Positions 56,760 to 64,000 of a stretch of 64,000 bases of DNA are shown in pieces. A program made the position numbers and the translations under genes. The notes under the pieces are model-generated. The model saw nothing but the letters and a program-made list of their open reading frames with translations. It did not search any database and was not told the origin of the DNA. Each line of letters starts with the position of its first letter. Position 1 is the stretch's first letter. The DNA comes from Plasmodiophora brassicae (Eukaryota > Endomyxa > Phytomyxea > Plasmodiophorida > Plasmodiophoridae), in assembly GCA_039704465.1 (NCBI GenBank), contig JASFAU010000009.1, positions 868,001 to 932,000 on the forward strand, read 5' to 3'.

Positions 56760-57053
56760 TTACGCCGTCGGTGCTTTGCTCTGCTTGTCGTCGATGAGCT
56801 CTAACAGTTGCTCGTCTGTGTAGACGACACGCGGGATTCCAGACAGCCTGTTGACCTTTCGCTCGGGGACAGACTTCTCCAGCGGTGACAGCGACCTTTG
56901 GCTCCGATCGCACTGGCACCGTTCTGCTAGTGGCACATGCCTGAGAACGTCCCGCCGATGATAGCCGGTGGCAAGGCCGTCTTCAACTGCGGTCGCTACG
57001 TGCGCTGGCGTCCCGCTGCCTGGATCTGTTTTACCCTGCAGAACCACAAACAC
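56760..57053 (-). CDS. Possible small hypothetical gene (uncertain)
   Basis: A 97-codon frame ends with a well-behaved helix (RVVYTDEQLLELIDDKQSKA). Upstream on the same strand an ATG near 57217 (MQKSAPTEQG) could start a first exon, with a plausible short intron before 57088, but no join could be fixed. No domain recognised. It may be the last exon of a real small gene or chance. Confidence 0.25.
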   Translation of the reverse strand: MFVVLQGKTDPGSGTPAHVATAVEDGLATGYHRRDVLRHVPLAERCQCDRSQRSLSPLEKSVPERKVNRLSGIPRVVYTDEQLLELIDDKQSKAPTA

Positions 57054-57343
57054 GCATGCTGGGATGCCGTTAGTGACAGCATGACCTGAGCGGGCTGCAG
57101 GTTACGTACGTTCCCAGCTGTAATGAGTGCACCTTGAACACACCGACCGTACGCACATGCTGACTACGACGCGTGTCTGCTATTGACGACCCTTGCTCGG
57201 TAGGCGCCGACTTTTGCATGGCGCGTGCCCTGAACAAGCGTTACTCACGCCCCGACACTTATGATAGAGTTGCGAAGCCGGTGCTCGAAAGCACAACATT
57301 TTATCAGTAAAGTAGGAATAGTCCGGTATCGAACATGGCGAAA

Positions 57344-57898
57344 TCAGGCCGACGCCTCGGTTTCGGCCGGCGCTTGCGCGGGTGTCTCTTCGAGTTCCGG
57401 AAGGTCGTCATCGCTGTCTTCCTCATTAGCGTTGATGTCGCCGGGAATGCCGCTAGCACCCTTCATCATCGAGGAGAAATCCATGCCGCCGCCCATCAGG
57501 TCCTTCATGTCGTCGAATCGCCCAGGAACATCGTCTTCGTCGTCGGAATCAACCCACTTGTTCCAGTCCACGCTGATATGTGCCTTCCATCGCTTGGCGT
57601 CCTTCGCAAATTGTGCCCACTTCGTGTCCGACTCCTTCTTCGCCATTACAATCTGGACATTTCGCGGCCGCTTCGCCCAATTGCATGCACTGGTGTTAAT
57701 CGGGTGCGCCAACTCAATGGACATCTGGTACTCCTTGGCATCACCGGAGCGCTCGCCCTTGCTGCCCGAGAAGGTTAGCTTGGTCTCCTCGAAGGACACG
57801 TCGGCGGACTCCAGATCAGGAACGTTGATCGTCGCGTAGATGTGTTCTTTGTCCTGGCCCCACAGCAGAGTCGGGACAAGCGGTTCGGAGGCAGTCAT
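57344..57898 (-). CDS. p23/Sba1-type Hsp90 co-chaperone
   Basis: 184 residues from the ATG at 57898. A CS domain fills residues 6-118: VPTLLWGQDKEHIYATINV, LTFSGSKGERS, ELAHPIN and the p23 hallmark near the end, AKRWKAHISVDWNKWVDSDDE (human p23 has KWLKVDFNNWKDWEDDSDED-like order). An acidic, unstructured tail follows with GGGMDFSSMMKG and DDDLPELEE, as in p23. p23 binds the closed ATP form of Hsp90 and supports client maturation. No intron. Confidence 0.85.
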   Translation of the reverse strand: MTASEPLVPTLLWGQDKEHIYATINVPDLESADVSFEETKLTFSGSKGERSGDAKEYQMSIELAHPINTSACNWAKRPRNVQIVMAKKESDTKWAQFAKDAKRWKAHISVDWNKWVDSDDEDDVPGRFDDMKDLMGGGMDFSSMMKGASGIPGDINANEEDSDDDLPELEETPAQAPAETEASA

Positions 57899-58381
57899 GA
57901 TGTCCCGGATTGAACGCGATATGCAATGACGTGCCAAACGACCAAAATCGATGATCAATGGCAACACCACGGAACGTTCCACGGACTTTTAGAACCACGC
58001 ACCAGCAACCCCGGCGGCTGCACGCTTGCGCAATCCGTGCCAAACTGCGTTACGGTTGAGCGGGTTGACCTACCTACATACCTAAGCGATCGCTATGTAA
58101 CTCGATTATCCCATCAATGAGACAATGGCACAACATCGGCATCGCTTTTGTCTAGGCTGCCTTCGCCGTAGATGGTAACTTGTAGCGGATGCTTCAATCA
58201 GAACTCTCAGGTTATCCGCGACGCGTTTTTCGAACGTTTGAACTGTGGAGAGAGGCGTGTCGTGACTTGCGAGTTCCCGCGTTCCTTGGTTGTTCAACTA
58301 AATAATTGTTTGCGGAGTGAGTGACTCGATACCGATTTCAGCAGCGCCTTCAACATTGCGCGCGGATGTGCGGTGTTGTCG
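57899..58381. other. Divergent promoter region between p23 and PPR genes
   Basis: About 480 nt with no coding or RNA feature that can be supported; it must contain the promoters of the flanking divergent genes. Confidence 0.4.
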
Positions 58382-60829
58382 ATGCTCGTGTTTGCTCGTC
58401 AAACCGCAGTCGTCGCACTCAGGGGCCAATTCAACTGCAGCAGCAACGCTGCAGGCTTTTCCGCATCTGCATCGAAATGCGCGGTAGCGTCTCCTGCCAG
58501 GCATCCGCAGGTGCAACCGAGGAGGCGATCTTCTGCATCCCACCGACTTGATGCATTCTTCCGACGGCCAAGAGTGCAGCTGGCCATCCGTATCCTGAAG
58601 GAGACGAACGACCCAATGCATGCTACGTCGGTGTTCCACCGCATCCTTGATAGTGGCATTCCACTGCGGTCGCCGTTCTTCCAGTCCATGTTATCGTTTT
58701 GCAAACGGCACTTTCCCTCCAAGGCGCCTTCCGTGCTTCATGCGGCCGTATCTCGTGATGTCCCCGTTTGTGATATGATGTTCTGTACCTTCCTCGGTGC
58801 TTGTCAGAAAACCAGCCCACCTCTCCTACGCCAGGCCCTCGATCTGTACGCCAGGTGCGGGTTGCGCTCCCACGAAGTCATCTTCGGGGTCGCCAACATC
58901 TGTAGGCTGTCGAAAAGCCCATCGTCGGCGCTCTTCCTGGTCACCGATGCCGTCCACAGCAGCGTCGAGTTCAGTGAGCGACTTTTGTCCATATTTGCAG
59001 TGTGCTGTGCCGAATCCCAATGCCCTCAAGCTGCCGACACTGCCGAGCAACTGTTCGACCTGCTTCGTCAGAACGTCATTGCGCCGCAGCACAACCAGCA
59101 GTTGTTCGCCAATCTGATGACGGCATTGCTGGCACAACACCGATTCGAGCAGGCTGTTAACGCCCTGAAACTCATGGATTCTATTGGTACGCCGCCGTCC
59201 TGGCAGATCTACACTCATGTTCTCTTCATGATGGCGAAAGCCGGTCGCATAACGCAGGCCATGTCCCTGTTCCTCAGAATGACGAGCCACAATGTGCATA
59301 TTGACGCACCCGTGTTCTCGACTCTCGTTTCTGCTTGCGGACGGCAACGGGATGCCTCCTCTATTGCCGTGCTTCACGAGTATGCACATGCCAAGGGATG
59401 GCTGTCGTTGAACGATTTTATTGTGAGCGCCTTCGTCTCGGCCTACGACCACTGTGGCCAGCTCGACGCTGCTAAGACAGTCTTTGAGGCGCGGCGCGCT
59501 GTCTCGGACCCCGACCTTGTGGTCTTTCATGCGATGGTGTTAGCGTATGCCCATCATGACAAATTTCAAAACGCTATCGCAATGGTTGACCAACTGGAAG
59601 CGGCGGGTCAGGTTCCGATCTTGGCGACGTACTCTTGTCTTATATCCGCTCTTGCTAACAGCGACAACATCGCCGATGCTTCACGATTGTTCTTTTGCGC
59701 CTCTGGAGTACATTCCAGTATGAACAAGTCTCCAACGTTCAGGGCGCTCATTATGGCGTCTGGACGGTGCCACGACCATTCAACTCTGCGGGTCCTGCTT
59801 GACCACGCCCAGCAGCACGATTTGCTATGCGATGATTTAACGGTCAGCTCGTTCATCACCGCATATTCCCAATCGGGGTATCTCGATGCAGCAGTGGGCT
59901 TATTCCACGGCCGTTGTTCGCTTCCGGATCAGAGTCATATCGATACGTTCGACGCCATCATCGAGGCGTATTGCATGCATGGAAAGCTTGCCAATGCACT
60001 GGAAGCGCTCGAGCAGATGAAGTCGTGTGGCCTGTCGGCAACCGGTCGGACGCTTGCATCTCTGCTAATGGGATGTAGCCATGTCGGCGACCGAGATCGC
60101 GCTCTATGCCTCCTGTCTGAGTTCAAAGCTTTACCTCTGGGTTCGTTGCACCGTGCCTCCTTAGTCGACCTTCACGGCCGGACTGGTGATCTGGATGCAG
60201 CGGAGCGAGTCGCTGTCGACTTTGCCGAGAATGGGGTTCTACCCTGGATGGCGATGCTTGTTGCCTGCCGCAGGCATAACGATCTGGATCGCGCAGAGCG
60301 CGTATTCTCGAGCATCGGAGCTCTTGCATTGGACTCGCGTGATCTCGCATCCGCGTACACGCTGTTGATGGACCTATACAACAGCGCCGGCCGATTCGAG
60401 GACGTTTCCCGCCTGCAGGAGGAGAAGGCGTCGAAGGGCCTGCGTGCATTGCCGGACGCAACGATATTGCACCTTGCAGATCGTAACGTACAGTTTGAGC
60501 GTGCTGTGGCCGATTCTCCCCGATCTCGTTCCGCTCAGCATGATCGACTGATTGAACGCTTGAACAGACGTTCTGCGCTGGGTCCCGTTAGGGCCAGTAG
60601 CGAGCCGCCTTTCGCCCACCACTCCGTTATACGTGCGATTGCGGACGCTTTTGACCTTGTCCCTGATGGCGAGCCGATCCGCTTATTCAAGCACGGACGC
60701 CTATGCGACACTTGTCACCAGGCGATCAAGCGTATCTCGCTCATGTACGACCGACATGTTTACGTACGCGATGCGACGCGCCATCATAACTTTGCCTGTG
60801 GACACTGCTCATGCAACGATTACTGGTGA
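58382..60829 (+). CDS. DYW-type pentatricopeptide repeat protein
   Basis: 815 residues, single exon. The N-terminus (MLVFARQTAVVALRGQ) resembles a mitochondrial presequence. From residue ~65 to ~690 there are about 15 PPR units of P, L and S type, e.g. VFSTLVSACGRQRDASSIA, VVFHAMVLAYAHHDKFQNAI, HIDTFDAIIEAYCMHGKLA. An E-domain-like stretch follows (LASAYTLLMDLYNSAGRFED). The end is a plant-type DYW: GRLCDTCHQAIKRISL, YVRDATRHHNFACGHCS, CNDYW, so both zinc-binding clusters and the terminal tripeptide are kept. The expected HSE motif of the deaminase centre reads HHSVIRAIADAF, i.e. the catalytic Glu is missing. DYW proteins edit C to U in organellar RNA; this one could bind RNA but perhaps not deaminate. 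Confidence 0.88.
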   Translation: MLVFARQTAVVALRGQFNCSSNAAGFSASASKCAVASPARHPQVQPRRRSSASHRLDAFFRRPRVQLAIRILKETNDPMHATSVFHRILDSGIPLRSPFFQSMLSFCKRHFPSKAPSVLHAAVSRDVPVCDMMFCTFLGACQKTSPPLLRQALDLYARCGLRSHEVIFGVANICRLSKSPSSALFLVTDAVHSSVEFSERLLSIFAVCCAESQCPQAADTAEQLFDLLRQNVIAPQHNQQLFANLMTALLAQHRFEQAVNALKLMDSIGTPPSWQIYTHVLFMMAKAGRITQAMSLFLRMTSHNVHIDAPVFSTLVSACGRQRDASSIAVLHEYAHAKGWLSLNDFIVSAFVSAYDHCGQLDAAKTVFEARRAVSDPDLVVFHAMVLAYAHHDKFQNAIAMVDQLEAAGQVPILATYSCLISALANSDNIADASRLFFCASGVHSSMNKSPTFRALIMASGRCHDHSTLRVLLDHAQQHDLLCDDLTVSSFITAYSQSGYLDAAVGLFHGRCSLPDQSHIDTFDAIIEAYCMHGKLANALEALEQMKSCGLSATGRTLASLLMGCSHVGDRDRALCLLSEFKALPLGSLHRASLVDLHGRTGDLDAAERVAVDFAENGVLPWMAMLVACRRHNDLDRAERVFSSIGALALDSRDLASAYTLLMDLYNSAGRFEDVSRLQEEKASKGLRALPDATILHLADRNVQFERAVADSPRSRSAQHDRLIERLNRRSALGPVRASSEPPFAHHSVIRAIADAFDLVPDGEPIRLFKHGRLCDTCHQAIKRISLMYDRHVYVRDATRHHNFACGHCSCNDYW

Positions 60830-61463
60830 CGATGACATATCCCCGCTCGTAGCAGAGTCCGTATACCCCGTCACATCATCGATCACGGCGGGGGAAGTCA
60901 CTCTGGTCTGTTGATCGCCGATGACGAATCAGCAGATGGTATTCATTGTGCCGCTCCTGAATGTGTTCAACGTGCCTGGGCTGAAACCCGTCGTATCTCG
61001 GCCGGGCGCCGCGTACCTGCGAGAAGGCGGCAATGTACAGGTGGCCCAAGTGTCACGATCAGTGGGCTGCCTGGCGGAGGCGGCATGGTGCCGATTGCTG
61101 TTGCACACGCTTGCAGGGTTGCATTGGCGGGATCAGTGTAGAACGCCAACGATGCCCCGTTCTGGCTGTGCCTGCTCAGTGGACTGGTTGGTTAGAGTCG
61201 ATGCACGACGGCGCTGCTGTCACGTCCACCAGTTCCCAGTTCGGCAGCAGCGGCCCCGAAGGCGCAAGGAGCGAATCGCAACGCATGCGCCCTGCCTGCG
61301 ACGCTTGCTGTGGTAGCGTCAGGCCCCTGCAGCAACCGAGAGTACGGTGCCGGGCGCACGCCAGCCTGGCATTGACGCAATGCTGCTGGCCGGGATACCC
61401 ATTTTGTCGGTTGGCGGCGTCAGCGACTTCGGCGACACCGACCGTTTTGTTCGGGACGCGCGG
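60830..61463. other. Unresolved region between PPR and dolichyl-diphosphatase genes
   Basis: Short frames on both strands, none convincing. On the minus strand, blocks such as LLPNWELVDVTAAPSC and FYTDPANATLQACATAIG are separated by possible introns and could belong to a small gene, but no start or family could be fixed. Confidence 0.35.
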
Positions 61464-62301
61464 ATGGCGTGGAAGGTCGTCCAGCTGACGTACGTCTGGT
61501 ACCATCACGGCGACCTGTTCAGCCACCTGCTGGCGTACACGTCGCTGCTGCCGATCGCCGTCTGCGTTGCCGTTGCGACATTGTTCTGGTCCCGGCGCGA
61601 CCTGCAGACGTTCTTCCTCGGGTGCGGCTGCATTGTCTGCGAGGTTGTCAACGTCGTCCTCAAACGCGTGATCCGTCAACCCAGACCAATCGGTACGTCG
61701 TTGCCCCAGTCTAGTTTCAATGTTTGCCTGCTGCACTGCGCCTCTAGCGATAGTTGGCGTTAACGTTATGGCTGACGGTTTCGGCTGTATATCGAGTTGT
61801 AACCGAATGGGTAGAGTCGCTGCGTTCCGGCTATGGTATGCCGTCCGACCACGCCCAGTTCATGTTCTTCATTGCAACGTCTGCTATTCTAATGCGATGT
61901 CGCATGGGTCGCCCCTGGCCACGAAATCTCGCTGTCGGCATTGCCGTAACGACGCTGGCGAGCTCGTGTGCGTACTCCAGGTTCGTTGGCATCTGTCTCG
62001 CTGTACAAATGTCATCTGATAGTATGCGGTACGAAGGATTCATATGAAGGTTCACACGCCGGAGCAAGTCGCCGTCGGTGCTGTCATTGGAATTGGCGTT
62101 GCTGTCGTGTGGAACCTATTCGTGCATTGCGTTATCCGGCCGCGCGCGTTCGACATCCTGCAACGATCACACCTGGGTCGACGTTTGTTGATCCGCGATT
62201 GTTCCCACGTCGGGTGCATTACGCGTTTCGAATACGACGCCGTCATGAATGCACCAAACTCTGCATTCACAAGATTGCATCATTGTTCTAAAACCGAATG
62301 A
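61464..62301 (+). CDS. DOLPP1: Dolichyl-diphosphatase (DOLPP1/CAX4 type, PAP2 family)
   Basis: Three exons: 61464-61692, 61815-61980, 62037-62301 (introns 122 and 56 nt), about 219 residues. PAP2 motifs in order: LKRVIRQPRP (KxxxxxxRP), GYGMPSDHAQFM (PSxH with Asp: P-S-D-H), and SRIHMKVHTPEQVAVG (SRxxxxxHxxxQ), giving the catalytic His residues. Start VVQLTYVWYHHGDLFSHLLA and the C-terminal LLIRDCSHVGC / FEY match DOLPP1 specifically rather than other PAP2 enzymes. Four to five membrane helices. It dephosphorylates dolichyl diphosphate on the ER lumenal side to recycle the carrier for N-glycosylation. The first intron is twice the usual length and may hide a microexon. Confidence 0.85.
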
Positions 62302-62647
62302 TATTCCGAAATTCTCACTTCCCTTGACGAAACGTTTGGGGACACTATCCAGGCCAGCACGTGCTTCAACTCCCAGAGAGCCATTGTTCCCAAGTCACTG
62401 GTTTGCTTCACGGTGCTGTGAAACCTGCGAACGCCTCAGACGCCTCGACAATGCCACAAGAGGGATGGCCGGTCGAAAATCTAGGTGCTTGCTGCTCAGC
62501 TTAGTACTGGGGTACGGCGATCCGGTCCCACGATATCGACCATAATTTATGCTCAGTTGCATTGAGGGAGGGAGTCGATGACAGTACGACACAGGACAGT
62601 CACCGATGTGCTGCATGAGCATCTGCGCCTGATTGGCATCGAACACG
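62302..62647. other. Intergenic region before the LRR gene
   Basis: Nothing supported; holds the 3' end of the phosphatase gene and the promoter of the LRR gene. Confidence 0.4.
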
Positions 62648-64000
62648 ATGTCCTTCGAGGTTACCGGGTCGTTAGCCAAGGTCGGTCCCGTCTACAATGC
62701 CGCGTTACCTATCCACGTTCTGAAGCCGAAACCAACAGGAGACGATGTGCAGTACCTGCAGAAGTGGACGTCCGACAGACTTTACGAATTGCGAGCTCTG
62801 CTGCTAAAGAAAGGTATTCGCTCTCCACCGAACATCCGAATCATCGTAACTTTTCTGGGTACAGAATGCCGAGAGTGTCGGTCGTTCTTCAAGGGCGTCC
62901 TCGTCTTTTCCTCGATGTGCATTGAGAAGGTCGGACATTGGTCTGGCTTGTAGACAGCGTTTGACCTATGGCGCTCTGCGAAGATGGATGAACTCCTGGT
63001 TAAGCTTACCCAGCTGCATCGTCTGGTCTTGAACGACAATCGTCTGAAACAGATCGACTGTATCCCTCCTGAACTTACCGAGCTATACGCATGCGGGAAC
63101 AGGTAGGCATGACACCTTGCTAATTCGTGCCCGCGTCGGTACTGATTACGCCCCACTTGTGCAGGATCACTGACCTCTGTGCCACCCCTGTTCTCGCATC
63201 ATCGTCACTGGTCACGCTCGACCTATCGTATAACGCGATCAAGACCATTGGCCCGTCTGCGCTGTTACACAACGTTTGTCGCGAATGAATGGATGATATA
63301 TGCCGACGTGACGCTCGGGTAGGTGCAGAACCTGAATCTGGCGTTCAATAACATCACCGACCTCGGCAGTACGATATCCACAATCGCTGCAATGCCACGA
63401 TTGCGCTCGCTGCGTCTGGACCATAATCCAATCTCTATCTTGTTCGCGTACCGCCAGCGAATACTTCGTGCAGCCGCCGCTCTTGAGACACTCGACCTGG
63501 TTCCAATTAGGCCTGAGGCTCGCAACCAATCTAGCCGGGAACCGCCTCCAACGCCATGTAAGCCACGTCGTTATCGTCCGACGCGTTCCGTCATTGATCG
63601 TTGGTTCAGGTGTCCTTACCGACGTCGTTCTTCTTTCCATTCGAATCACGTCAGCAACGCACGCTCCACCTGAGTTGCCCGTCGAGGATACGGCTCGCCC
63701 GAACGGATTCGAAGAACGGTCTCTTACAGCTGTTCAACTCGTTCCAGGGAAGAACTAACGCGTTCTCGTCCTGCTCAGGGTGCTATACCATTGCGAGATT
63801 CGCTTCCCGGGACAAGACACGGCCATGTCCGTCACGAATGACGTGGAAGCAGATCCCGAAACCGGCACCATCATGTTTAACGCGGTTCACGAGATCCAGT
63901 TTCGCCCATCGGAAACCTGGAGAGATTACCTCATGCGTATGCCGCCGTCGTCGCGTTCGCTGCGATTGTGTTAACATCCCTGTTCAGTCCTGGGTTTACG
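62648..64000 (+). CDS. LRRC43-like leucine-rich repeat protein (3' partial)
   Basis: Exons 62648-62845, 62954-63102, 63165-63273, 63329-63557, 63610-63718, 63779-63936, 63988->64000 (introns 108, 62, 55, 52, 60, 51 nt), continuing beyond the window. SDS22-like LRRs: LHRLVLNDNRLKQIDCIPPE, LTELYACGNRITDL, LVTLDLSYNAIKTIG, LNLAFNNITDLGS, LRSLRLDHNPISILFAYRQR, then ALETLDLVPI. The YRQRIL..LETLD cap and the beta-rich segment after it (CEIRFPGQDTAMSV) resemble LRRC43, a protein linked to motile cilia. The stop at 63972 lies inside the last intron of this model. The first intron is longer than usual, so a small exon may be missing. Confidence 0.6.

Overview
This is a gene-dense, GC-rich eukaryotic nuclear segment. 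About 30 protein genes lie on both strands with short intergenic gaps, and almost every multi-exon gene is cut by very short GT-AG introns (nearly all 44-72 nt). Flagellar-type proteins (FAM161 and LRRC43 relatives), a SCAR/WAVE protein, a DYW-type PPR protein, a class C GPCR and above all a GH3 auxin/jasmonate-type acyl-amido synthetase point to a plant-associated, zoospore-forming protist. The best guess is the clubroot agent Plasmodiophora brassicae (Rhizaria, Phytomyxea), for which a GH3 protein has been described. That assignment is inference from gene content; no database search was possible.

Layout. 0.1-5 kb: a PPR-like helical-repeat protein and a PX plus WD40 protein. 5-8.4 kb: FAM161 (+) and SCAR/WAVE (-). 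8.5-16 kb, all minus: FAN1 repair nuclease with HIRAN domain, a large membrane protein with tandem LEA14-like domains, and a PB1-TM-TPR protein, divergent from mitoribosomal mS29/DAP3 (+, 16-17.6 kb). 17.8-19 kb: an atypical double-winged-helix E2F. 19.3-21.1 kb: a gene-poor repeat zone with a decayed Ty3/gypsy reverse transcriptase, a 50-bp perfect palindrome and short degenerate repeats. 21.1-24.1 kb: a predicted secreted CYLD-like deubiquitinase with internal repeats (+) and a MORN protein (-). 24.2-27.1 kb: a seven-exon class C 7TM receptor (-). 27.5-33.9 kb: a tandem array of five intact small type I membrane proteins plus one relic, here recognised as SARAF (TMEM66)-like. 34-43.2 kb: RING-H2, AN1 zinc finger, GNAT, LST8, EB1, GH3, RuvB-like 2 and ribosomal eL13. 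43.3-52.3 kb: a giant HUWE1/UPL1-type HECT ligase. 53.4-64 kb: RRM protein, AGFG-like ArfGAP, ER DnaJ, p23, DYW-PPR, dolichyl-diphosphatase and an LRRC43-like gene running off the right edge.

Many genes are housekeeping (TORC subunit LST8, RuvBL2, eL13, mS29, EB1, p23, dolichol recycling). The accessory, lineage-flavoured part is 19-34 kb: a repeat zone, a signal-peptide-bearing deubiquitinase, a GPCR and the SARAF-like array. The array is the strongest candidate for something undescribed. All copies share one intron/phase architecture and four cysteines, but their cytoplasmic tails have diverged, two keeping PPxY motifs. Together with the GPCR next door it suggests a local expansion of calcium/ubiquitin-linked membrane signalling, though that link is inference.

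Exon joins were worked out by hand from reading frames and splice sites and should be treated as models.
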